A stretch of DNA of 64,000 nt, taken from Ceratobasidium sp. AG-K (Eukaryota > Basidiomycota > Agaricomycetes > Cantharellales > Ceratobasidiaceae). Location: the NCBI GenBank assembly GCA_037039685.1, contig JAWNGF010000005.1:1550001-1614000 (forward strand), written 5' to 3'. Of the stretch, positions 45,408 through 54,155 are shown piece after piece; position 1 is the stretch's first letter; each line of letters begins with the position of its first letter. Position numbers and translations under genes: made by a program. The notes under the pieces are model-generated. The model was not told the DNA's origin. It worked only from the letters and a program-made list of their open reading frames with translations, and searched no databases.

Positions 45408-45653
45408 TGTTGAAATAGATAATTACCCAATGTATATACATAACGAATGTACGAGAACTTACCAGTACCTACGAGCGATAGCAATCGAGCGAAGCGTAGT
45501 AGGTACTAGCATATACTCAACGCTTAACCGTAGGGTATATAAGGCGCGCTCCGTGCGCCGTTCTCATCCTCATTCTCATTCTCTCTCTCTTCTCTTTGTA
45601 TATAGTCACTCGTTTATAACATTTCTCTTATCGCTTTCATATACATTTCAATA
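45408..45653 (+). repeat. 5' LTR of the copia element
   Basis: TGTTGAAATAG...ATTTCAATA, 246 bp; the last bases are TA instead of CA in both copies. A TATATAAG box lies at 45536-45543 and a CT-rich tract follows. Six differences from the 3' LTR, five of them CpG transitions. Confidence 0.92.
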
Positions 45654-45670
45654 GGTTATGAGCCCTGCGC
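45654..45670 (+). promoter_or_regulatory. Primer-binding site, internal initiator tRNA-Met type
   Basis: GGTTATGAGCCCTGCGC directly follows the LTR. It is complementary to the anticodon stem-loop part of eukaryotic initiator tRNA-Met (GCGCAGGGCUCAUAACC), the half-tRNA priming mode known from Drosophila copia. Confidence 0.8.
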
Positions 45671-45734
45671 TACTGTAATCTAAATACGAATTCCAGAACC
45701 ACCCGAATCGAACGTACGTACCAAATCATACCAA

Positions 45735-47202
45735 ATGGCCGAGACCACAAACACGAGCGGAAGTGCGAGTCACTACCGAATTACTCTGCTACGAGGAACG
45801 GAGAATTACAACGTTTGGCGCATACAGATGGAGGACATCCTCACCAACCTTGATCTGTACCAATTCGTTAACCGAACGACCCCTTGCCCGAAGGCGCAGA
45901 TCGAAGTCACGATCACTCCAGTTAAGGACGATAAAGGAGTACAGCCTCCAGACGAAACCGTAGTACAAGCAAACAAAGCATACACTGATTGGTCAAAAAT
46001 CGACCGCAAAGCGTTATCGCACATCCGTTTAAGGGTCGACGGACACGTACTAACGCATATACAAACGTGCAATACGTCGGCGGACGCGTGGGACGTATTA
46101 GCAGCGACTTTCCAAGTCCAAGGAACGATTGGACTTATCGGGCTACAAAGAAAGTTTTTCAGTCACCGGATGACTGACGGAGAGGACCTAGAAGAGCATA
46201 TACGTCGCATGCACGACTGGTACCAGCAAATTAACGATATTGACACCGGCTCCTGCTCCGAGGTCGACTTTATTACCACATTAGTCGCTAGCTTGCCCGA
46301 AAGCTGGGACTCATTCACGCAATCGATCAGCTTTAACATCAACCGACAAGACCTAAACAAGCAAGCGAACCAAATAGGCAACATTAGAGCCCGAATTATG
46401 GCCGAAGCACACAGGCGAACTACCTGAAACAAAGGTAACAATGCATTCTATGGAAATACAAAGCCTGGACACCTCAAGTTCATGAAGAACAACCCTAATC
46501 ACCAGCCCGCACCCCAATCACCCAACAAATTGAACTCTAAATGCAACAACTGCAGTTGCATTGGCCATTGGGCAGCCGAATGCCGACCGCCGGGAGGTGG
46601 TGCATACAAGAAGAATGCAAACAATGAGCGGAACCATCAACAAAGAAAGTTTAACACACCAGCAAGACACAAGAACCGCGATAACCGAGCGCATATAGCC
46701 GTCGAGAACAATGCGCCGACCGATAGTTATGCCTTCCAGGCATTGGACAGCAACGATACATCGTTCCTGAGCCATCTAAGTGGCGCATGGATAGCCGATA
46801 GTGGATCAACCACTCACATTGCAAACAATCGGAGCGCATTCATTGACTATACGCCCGCACAAGGAACCATTACCGGCATCAGCGGCAAGGAAGCCATAAT
46901 TGGCAGGGGCACCGTGCTTCTCAGAAGTACCATCAATCAGCATGGGAACCGATCGAAAGTTTTGACGCTTCGCGACGTCGCTCACGTACCCACGTGCCCA
47001 GTCAATCTTATCAGCTTATCTAAGGTAACTGATAACGGCTACGAAATCGAAATCAAAGGAACCGACCTCCGTATCATCAGCGCACATGGAGAGACGATCG
47101 CATTAGGCAGAAAAAATACCAACCAACCAAACAGAAGCCTTTGGCATATACAATGTCAAACGGATCGTGCATCAGAACTGAAAAAGTCAAAAATTAACGC
47201 CG
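45735..47202 (+). pseudogene. Copia gag and protease, first part of the split polyprotein
   Basis: ATG at 45735 starts Gag (ENYNVWRIQMEDIL, DAWDVLAATFQ, EHIRRMHDWYQQINDID), the UBN2-like gag domain of copia elements. A TGA at 46425-46427 (context ACC-TGA-AAC) is best explained by CGA to TGA. The frame continues with zinc knuckle CNNCSCIGHWAAEC, of C-x2-C-x4-H-x4-C type, then protease motif WIADSGSTTHI near 46790. At 47202, in the gag-pre-integrase region, element D interrupts the gene; the frame resumes at 54156. Confidence 0.88.
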
Positions 47203-47622
47203 TGTCCCGACTTGGGTCAATTAGGTATATGTAAAGGTAAAGGGGTTCGACTTAGACAAGTCTTAGAACCCAAGGAGTAGTGATAAGTGAAAAGGGTTTT
47301 TGATTTGGCAAGTCCTAGTGGAGAGGAGGTCAAGCCTTGTCGTTAACCGGCTTGACCTCTGGGTTTATATACATGTGAGATCAAGGCCACGTCATCATTT
47401 ATCAGTGTGGGAAAGCCGAGTACAACCAATGATAAGCGAGATAAGAGGTATGACTCGACATTCTGGAAGTTCCGGAAGTATCACTAATATCAAATGAAAA
47501 GACAAATACATCACATGATACAAGTTTAAGCGCCAGAGGACAATTGTACCAAAAAAGGAAAGTGTTCGGAAAAAAAGATATAAAATCAGAATAAAATGTC
47601 TGAGCTTAGTCAGCTCATGACA
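47203..47622 (-). repeat. 3' LTR of element D
   Basis: 420 bp, TG...CA ends on both strands. It matches the other LTR except for one G/A difference inside CCGG/CCAG near 47349. The purine tract AGGAGGGGGT (minus strand, 47634-47625) is the likely plus-strand primer. Confidence 0.95.
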
Positions 47623-47632
47623 TTACCCCCTC

Positions 47633-50600
47633 CTAAGGGCCTGGCGCAGTGGGATGGAGTTTGTGAAATTTATCAACTAGTTCAGGAGCGTTCTTGAGAT
47701 CTTCCTTTGACTGCCAAGAGTTGTCTGCATGAGAGTACCCTTTCCACTTAACGTAATAGTGGAGTTGGCGACGGATTTTCTTGGAATTAAGGATCTCTTC
47801 AACCTCCCATTCTTCTTCTCCATCTTGTGTGACAATAGGGGGTGGTTGAGCAGGTTCGCGGCCGTGGGGATCAGAGTGGAATTTCTTGAGCAGCATGACA
47901 TGGAAGACAGGATGAACTTTCATCGATTTTGGTAACTCCAGTCTAAAAGCGTGAGTCCCTACTTTTTCCAGTACCTTGTAAGGGCCTAAAACTTTGTGAG
48001 AGAGTTTTACTGAAGGTCTGTCTGTGGATATGTTTTGATGATTAAGCCAGACTTTATCTCCAGGGTTTATCTCTTCTGGTTCTTTGGCTCCTTTATCAAA
48101 GTAGTGTTAGTAGGACTGATTTGCTAGGATGAGGGCGGCTTTGACTTTGTCGTATCCTTTCAGCAGGAATTCCGCATGGGCATCAGCTTCAGGAACAGTA
48201 TAGTCTGATTCTTCCCCGATGTTCATTCTAGGGTTAAAACCCTGGCAGATTTGGAAAGGGGTTTTGCCAGTGGATGCTTGGATTCCATTGTTGTACGCAA
48301 ATTCTGCCATAGGAAGCAGGGCCACCCAGTCGTTTTGCCTATGGTTGACAAATGCCCTGATAAAGATTTCAACCACTTGGTTTGCCCGTTCTGACTGTCC
48401 GTCTGTCCTTGGATGGTACGCTGTGCTGAAGGTAGGTTTTACGTCTAACCGTTTGTACAGATGCCTAATGAACTTTGACTTGAAAGTGGATCCTCTATCC
48501 GAGACTGTTGCCTTTGGAGTGCCGTGAAGTTTCCAAATGTTTGCGACAAAAATATTGGCTATGTCTACTGCTGTGGCCGTTGATTTGCAAGGGAGATAGT
48601 GTGCCATCTTGGAGAACCGATCTACTACTGTTAAGATTGCGTCATATCCTTCTGATTCTGGGAGCCCTACAATCATGTCATAGGAGATCTCTTCCCAAGG
48701 TCTCTCAGGAATATGTAGAGGACGCAGTAATCCTGTGGGGAGTTGGTTCGATGGTTTAACTCGAATGCATGTTTTGCAGTGTGACACATAAGAGTTGACA
48801 AATTTCTTCATGGTTGGCCAGTAGTAAGTTCTGGAAACCAATTCCAATGTTCTTGCTTGTCCAGGATGCCCAGCTGTAATATTGTCATGGCGCGATTCCA
48901 ATATCAGGTTTCTGACAGTTTCATCCTTAGGGACAAAGATCTTTCCTTTGAACATTAGGAGTCCTTCTCTGTATTCCCAATCTTTGACTTTTTCTCCGTT
49001 TCTCAGCTTATTGTGGGCTTCCTCTAATCTGGGATCTTCGAGGATTGCTTCTCTGATTAGATCGTTAATTTCCTGGTCAGGGGTGATAGCCGAAATAAAA
49101 ATGTCTGGTTTGAGGAGAACTTGGTTCTCTACCCCCCCCAAAGGTTCTAGGTCGTATCGCCTTGAGAGAATGTCTGCTTTTTTGTTTTGGCTTCCTGGTC
49201 TGTACAAGATTTGGAAGTTGAAGTCTACCAAGAAATTCATCCAGCGGATTTGGCGTTGATTCAATTGCTTGGATGATGAAGTATTCCAAATTTTTGTGAT
49301 CTGTTATTACTTGAACAGCTTTTTCTGTGCCTTGAAGTAGGTGCCGCCATTCTTTGAAAGCTCTAATTATTGCCAATAGTTCTTTGTCGAAAATGTCATA
49401 GTTTCGCTCAGCCGGATTTAGTGATTTAGAAAGAAAAGCTACAGGGTGTAGTTTCCCTTCTTCATCCTTCTGAGATAGAACTGCTCCTGTAGCAAATCCC
49501 GACGCGTCTGTTTCGAGGAAAAATTCCTTATTCTGATCGGGCTGCATCATTACAGGTGCCATTTTAAGAGCTTCTTTTAGCGCATTCATGGCCTCTTGTT
49601 CTTTGCTTGTCCACTGCCACTTTTGATCCTTCTTAAGTAGGTTGTACAGAGGTCTGGCTTTGCCGGCAAAGTCTTGAATGAATCTTCGATAGAAATTGAC
49701 GAATCCTAGGAATTCTTGAACTTGTTTGACGTTTTTGGGAGCTTTCCAGTTCATAGCCGCCGTGACCTTTTCCTGATCCGTTTCGATTCCTTTATTGGAA
49801 ATGACCAATCCTACCCAGTCCAGTTTGGTCTGGTGGAATTTGCATTTCCTCAATTTCGCGATCAGCTTGTGTTCCCTTAGTCTTCTTAGCACCTCTTTCA
49901 CGTGTCCTGGATGATCTTCGACTCGTTTGGAAAAAACAAAGATATCATCAATGTATACGAGTACGAAAACCCCCATAATGTCCCTGAATATGGAGTTCAT
50001 TAGGGACTGGAAGCTTGATGGGGCGTTTTTGAGACCGAAGGGCATGACTTTCCATTCGTACATGCCGTATTGAGTTTTGAATGCTGTTTTCCATTCATGG
50101 CCTGCTGCTATTCGGGTTTGATGGAATCCTTGTGCCAAGTCTAGAGTGGTGCCAATGACAAATCCTTCCAGGGCCCTTAACCATTGGTCCAATAGAGGTA
50201 TTCCACTCGCGTTGAATTTGCATAGCGAATTCACATATCTGTAGTCAACGCAAAAGCGTAATTCTGGGTTGTTTGGATCTTCTGGATGTGGTTTTTTGAC
50301 AAACAGAACCGGGGAAGCCAAAGGAGACTTAGAAATCTGAATGTGTCCCCTTCGGATCAGGGTTTCTAGTACTTTCTTCATTTCCTTGTCTTCAGCTGGG
50401 GACGTTTTGTAGATAGGGCCGTGCTTTAGTTTAGCTTCTGGTAGGAGATCGAGCGTAATGTCCGTTGGCCTGTGAGGTTGGAGTTCTTCTAACCTGGATT
50501 CGTCGAATACATCTGCAAACTCTTTGTATTCCTCTGGTAATGTAGTTTCAGCTGCAATTTGGAGTGTAGACAGGACTTCTAGGCAGTTTTCTGAGCAGAA

Positions 50601-51029
50601 GTTGCTTGTGTATGCAATTGTCCTATTTTTCCAATTAATTTGTGGGTTATGTTTCTTGAGCCATGACATCCCAAGTACAATAGGGTGTCTTCCAATGTTT
50701 GTGACATGACATTCTATTTCGCTGGAATGTGTTCCCATGACAAGCCTAAATTTTGTATAGTGGGTGACTTTTCCAGACGAGACTTCTCGTCCATCTATAA
50801 CTCGCAGAGTCTTTGGTTTTTTGTGTTGAAAAAGGGGAAGGTTTGCCTCTTTTGCTAGGGAAGGGTTGATGAAACAGGAGGTTGCGCCGCAGTCGAGGAG
50901 TGCTTGTCCAGAGAATCTTTTTGATCTGTTAACTGACTTAGAATCAGGAGCCGTAGCTAGTGGATGAGCGGTGAAATCAAGGTATAATTGGTTTTCATTT
51001 GATATTGACATGATTTCTAGTTCATCCAT
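47633..51029 (-). pseudogene. Pol of element D (PR-RT-RH-IN-chromodomain), two breaks
   Basis: From 51029: protease with ALLDCGATS (DCG in place of DSG, near 50900), a standard linker (VLGMSWLKKHNPQINW), RT with intact YIDDIFVFSK (about 49955), RNase H (ETDASGFATG, DHKNLEYF), integrase zinc site (HDNITAGHPGQ, CKTCIRVK) and core (DMIVGLP, VSDRGSTF, TAYHPRTDGQSE), and a chromodomain (EEWEVEEILNS, YVKWKGYSHADNSW) ending TAG at 47633. A frame change near 49265-49275 is what a 2-nt loss in the EYFMTS-type motif would give. An in-frame TAA at 48107-48109 follows LANQSY. All catalytic residues of RT and integrase are present. No third ORF follows, unlike elements A, B and E. Confidence 0.88.
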
Positions 51030-51064
51030 ATTACTAGCTAATATATCACCGAGTACTTGGCTCC

Positions 51065-52417
51065 TTAATAAGCCTCGGTGACGTCTTTTCCCGATTCGAT
51101 GTCTGAAGAGATTTCTTCAATCTGAGCTTCAAACCCTGAGGCTGTGTTCTTGGAAGGACAGACTCTTGCTGAGTGTCCCTTGCCACCGCAGGTGAAGCAA
51201 ATCATTGGTCCTTTTCCTTTCCCATCAAGATCCATTGCGTTGGGGTCTTTAGCAGGAGCGGACGATTTGGGTGTTTGAATAATTGGAGCGTTGAAGGTAC
51301 TGGTTTGAGTGTCTTTTTGAATTGCTCCAAAAGGAACATTTCCTTTTGTCCCATCGTCCCAGGAGATCTGTGGTACTGGGCTGCCCTTGGCGTTTCTGGT
51401 AATGTTTGAGATTTTGCCGTATTGCACTCCCCCTGTAGGCTTTGACATAAAGACACGGTCGTTTACGTTGAATCTTTGACCTAGTGAGGTGTTTGCAGCG
51501 CTTGGGGTTGTCTTGGCAGTGGTTTGTTTGGAGGTACTGGTTTGTGGGCTTTGTGACTTCTTTGGTGCATTAATGGCATTCATTGTAGAGTCAATTTCCA
51601 GGGCTCTTTCGCGAACTTGATTGAATGTTCTTGTTGCTTCGTGGGGTTTAAAGTCCTGTGACACCATGGCCATCTTGATTTCATCCTTAAGACCGTCATA
51701 GAAATCATCACAAAGTACTCGATCGGTGTATCCGAGTACCAATGAATAAGTGACAAAGTCTCGTAGATAATCTTGGACAGAGTTCTTCTGGATCAACTTC
51801 TTGTATAATTGTCTATATCGGTCGATTTTGTGAACATCGCCGAACCTAGCTTGCATTTCGTTCCAGAATTCATCCATGTCATGTAGCCAAGTTGTTGCTC
51901 CCCTCCTTGCCGTGTCCACATCAATTCCAGGTTGCATCCATACATAGGCAGGCCCCTTGCAATAGCCCATGATATAAGTGATTTTTTGTTCTGTGGTTGC
52001 TTGTGGGGATGTGTGGTTTATGTACAGAGTACATTGCGACTTAAACTCATCGAACTTATCTACATCTCCAGAGAATTCCTCTGGGGGATGCATCTTGAGT
52101 TTGTATCCTGGGGTGGTTGTTGACGCGGTGGTAGAGGGTGTTGCACCCATGTTTGCAAGTGATTGAGATACCGCATTCATTAATTGGTGAAGGGGTGCGA
52201 TTTGTGCGGTTTGATTTTGAATTGCATGAATATCTGCAATGTTATTGTCGATTCCCAATTCTAGGGTAGAGGTGATGCCATTTAAGGCATTAATGTGACC
52301 GTTAATTTTTCGCACTTCGTCTATTAAGGCATTGATTGCCTGTGCAACTACATCGGGTCCAGATGTTGCTGAAATTTGGGTAAATCCCCCTTGACCGGGT
52401 GATGGGGCTCTCGACAT
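51065..52417 (-). CDS. Gag of element D, intact
   Basis: An uninterrupted 450-residue frame. The N-terminal 100 residues are helical (ALIDEVRKINGHINALNGI), followed by the retrotransposon gag domain (MHPPEEFSGDVDKFDEF, YRQLYKKLIQKNSVQDYLRDF), a Ser/Thr/Lys linker, a small conserved block (FNVNDRVFMSKPTGGVQYGK) and a CCHC zinc knuckle CFTCGGKGHSARVC near 51165-51205. It ends TAA at 51065, 36 nt before pol, which lies in a different frame. The open frame fits the recent insertion age. Confidence 0.88.
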   Translation of the reverse strand: MSRAPSPGQGGFTQISATSGPDVVAQAINALIDEVRKINGHINALNGITSTLELGIDNNIADIHAIQNQTAQIAPLHQLMNAVSQSLANMGATPSTTASTTTPGYKLKMHPPEEFSGDVDKFDEFKSQCTLYINHTSPQATTEQKITYIMGYCKGPAYVWMQPGIDVDTARRGATTWLHDMDEFWNEMQARFGDVHKIDRYRQLYKKLIQKNSVQDYLRDFVTYSLVLGYTDRVLCDDFYDGLKDEIKMAMVSQDFKPHEATRTFNQVRERALEIDSTMNAINAPKKSQSPQTSTSKQTTAKTTPSAANTSLGQRFNVNDRVFMSKPTGGVQYGKISNITRNAKGSPVPQISWDDGTKGNVPFGAIQKDTQTSTFNAPIIQTPKSSAPAKDPNAMDLDGKGKGPMICFTCGGKGHSARVCPSKNTASGFEAQIEEISSDIESGKDVTEAY

Positions 52418-52441
52418 ATTGGAGCGGGGAAAAAGGTAGAT

Positions 52442-52693
52442 TTATTGAGATCCAAGGCCGTACAAAATGTTACGAATTCTTCTCCGAACCCTTCTATCTT
52501 TAATAATGCACAAACTCCTCAAGAATATCAGTTCAAGATTTTCGTCCTCCAGAAACAACGCGTTGATTACTCCTAGTTCGTCGTACTGTTCGTATATGTA
52601 GTTACGATGAACGTCTTCAATAAAGAGTGTTAGGGACTCTAGTCTAAGCTGTTCCCTGTGTTGTTCCTGTGTGAGTCGAGGTCTTGGTCCCAC
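52442..52693 (-). CDS. Small ORF of element D between the coiled-coil ORF and gag
   Basis: 83 residues from ATG at 52693 (MGPRPRLTQEQHREQLRLES), rich in Arg, Glu and Leu and probably helical. It overlaps the end of the coiled-coil ORF by 55 nt in another frame, so the two might be joined by frameshifting or by splicing (a TTTTCAG lies next to the overlap). It ends TGA at 52442, 24 nt before gag. No family recognised. Confidence 0.45.
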   Translation of the reverse strand: MGPRPRLTQEQHREQLRLESLTLFIEDVHRNYIYEQYDELGVINALFLEDENLELIFLRSLCIIKDRRVRRRIRNILYGLGSQ

Positions 52694-53253
52694 TGAAAAG
52701 GATTGGGTGCAATAGAATTAAGGTGATTTAGAAGGCGGTAATCCTGGTTGATAGGAATACGCACTTCTGCTGCAAGATGACAGTATTTTCCCTTGATTTT
52801 GTCTTTAAGGGTTTCGATAGTGCGCCACTGTCGTTTATTGTTGTTGATGAGGGTTTCGACCTTTCGAGTGTGTTTTTCTTGGATTTTAATAAGTTGGTCG
52901 CAATTTTCGATCAACACACGGGTTTGTTCTTGTAAGCGCTCGACTTCGATATTGGTGTCAGCTAGATTTATGCTTTGGACACGATCTTGATCGGCTTGTT
53001 GCTTGTTTGTGTTGTCGAGGTTAATTTTGACAAACTTGAGCCTTGAATGAAGAGATTGATAATTGGCTTCGAGTTGATTGTAGTTTTTGTTGTTTCGGGT
53101 ACGTTCAACCCTTAGATCCTCTGCTTGTTCGACTTGATCCTCTTCCAGTACTTCAATTCGACTGTTTAATTCGTCAACTTTGGTATCTAGATCAAGTACG
53201 AAGTCCTTAAGTCTAAAGACTGCTTCACAGAGGCTAAAAAATGCGGGGAACAC
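52639..53253 (-). CDS. Upstream coiled-coil ORF of element D
   Basis: 204 residues from ATG at 53253 (MFPAFFSLCEAVFRLKDF). Residues 15-165 are dense in Leu, Glu, Gln, Lys and Asn with heptad-like spacing (VDELNSRIEVLEEDQVEQ, VERLQEQTRVLIENCDQLIK), so a long coiled coil is likely. It lies between the 5' LTR and gag, where Ty3/gypsy elements normally have only an untranslated leader. It is open, as expected for a young element. Function unknown; other possibilities are a captured host fragment or a split-off Gag N-terminus, since Gag of element B has an internal coiled-coil-like region. Confidence 0.55.
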   Translation of the reverse strand: MFPAFFSLCEAVFRLKDFVLDLDTKVDELNSRIEVLEEDQVEQAEDLRVERTRNNKNYNQLEANYQSLHSRLKFVKINLDNTNKQQADQDRVQSINLADTNIEVERLQEQTRVLIENCDQLIKIQEKHTRKVETLINNNKRQWRTIETLKDKIKGKYCHLAAEVRIPINQDYRLLNHLNSIAPNPFQWDQDLDSHRNNTGNSLD

Positions 53254-53722
53254 TTTTAAGGTTAATTAGTTAGTTACTAATTAGTCCTTTTTTAGTGCGT
53301 ACTAGTGGAAACGACGAGGGGATGTGGTTCTTGATGGATGAGAGTGTTAACTTGGGTGGTGCTCCGACCACTTTCCAGTTTTTGCTTGAGAGGATCTGGC
53401 TTCCTCGAGAAGTTGATTTGGATGTGAAGGGTGCTAGGCGCTAAGCTTTTGCTTTATATACTCCTTTTCTGATCTTATCAGTTATCAACAGCCTTGGGCG
53501 GGCGTGATAGCGACAGTGTATGACAGAATGAGGGTGTATTTAGCTGACTAAAGCCGCTATGACCCGAAAGAGGATAACGATTGGGTTCACTGACAGCGTA
53601 TAGCGACGTGGAACTACTGGTCTATATCAAGTATAGCTCTTCGTTCGTTGTACTATGCCCGTTTTCCCGTGTACGTTCTATCTACTTGATGGAAGAGCAG
53701 GGGCTTATGGCCAATGCTTAGA

Positions 53723-53733
53723 AGGCTTGACCT
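53723..53733 (-). promoter_or_regulatory. Self-priming primer-binding site of element D
   Basis: Minus-strand AGGTCAAGCCT, 2 nt inside the 5' LTR, is the exact complement of LTR positions 53860-53870 (minus strand AGGCTTGACCT) downstream of the TATA box. Its 11-nt length equals that described for Tf1. Confidence 0.65.
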
Positions 53734-53735
53734 AA

Positions 53736-54155
53736 TGTCCCGACTTGGGTCAATTAGGTATATGTAAAGGTAAAGGGGTTCGACTTAGACAAGTCTTAGA
53801 ACCCAAGGAGTAGTGATAAGTGAAAAGGGTTTTTGATTTGGCAAGTCCTAGTGGAGAGGAGGTCAAGCCTTGTCGTTAACCAGCTTGACCTCTGGGTTTA
53901 TATACATGTGAGATCAAGGCCACGTCATCATTTATCAGTGTGGGAAAGCCGAGTACAACCAATGATAAGCGAGATAAGAGGTATGACTCGACATTCTGGA
54001 AGTTCCGGAAGTATCACTAATATCAAATGAAAAGACAAATACATCACATGATACAAGTTTAAGCGCCAGAGGACAATTGTACCAAAAAAGGAAAGTGTTC
54101 GGAAAAAAAGATATAAAATCAGAATAAAATGTCTGAGCTTAGTCAGCTCATGACA
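53736..54155 (-). repeat. 5' LTR of element D
   Basis: 420 bp. On the minus strand TATATAAA near 53905-53898 precedes AGGCTTGACCT (53870-53860), the putative transcript start, by about 30 nt. The leader from 53735 to 53254 has no gene. Confidence 0.95.

Larger units (their letters stand above)
47203..54155 (-). mobile_element. Ty3/gypsy chromodomain element D, nested in copia, young
   Basis: Two 420-bp LTRs (47203-47622 and 53736-54155) differ at a single position that I can find, and CGCCG flanks the element at 47198-47202 and 54156-54160. The element is on the minus strand: 5' LTR at 54155-53736, two upstream ORFs, gag, pol ending with a chromodomain at 47633, then a polypurine tract and the 3' LTR. 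Its pol is nevertheless broken twice, so it was probably mobilised in trans or broke soon after insertion. It is younger than the copia element it interrupts. Confidence 0.95.

Noticed and set aside
45654..45670. Possible tRNA gene fragment
   Set aside because: It is the antisense of a tRNA-Met segment directly next to an LTR, so a primer-binding site explains it. I found no complete cloverleaf in the window.
52639..52760. Intron joining the two upstream ORFs of element D
   Set aside because: A TTTTCAG acceptor and a GTGCGT donor exist, but splicing there keeps the first ORF's frame and still meets its stop, so it does not join the two ORFs.
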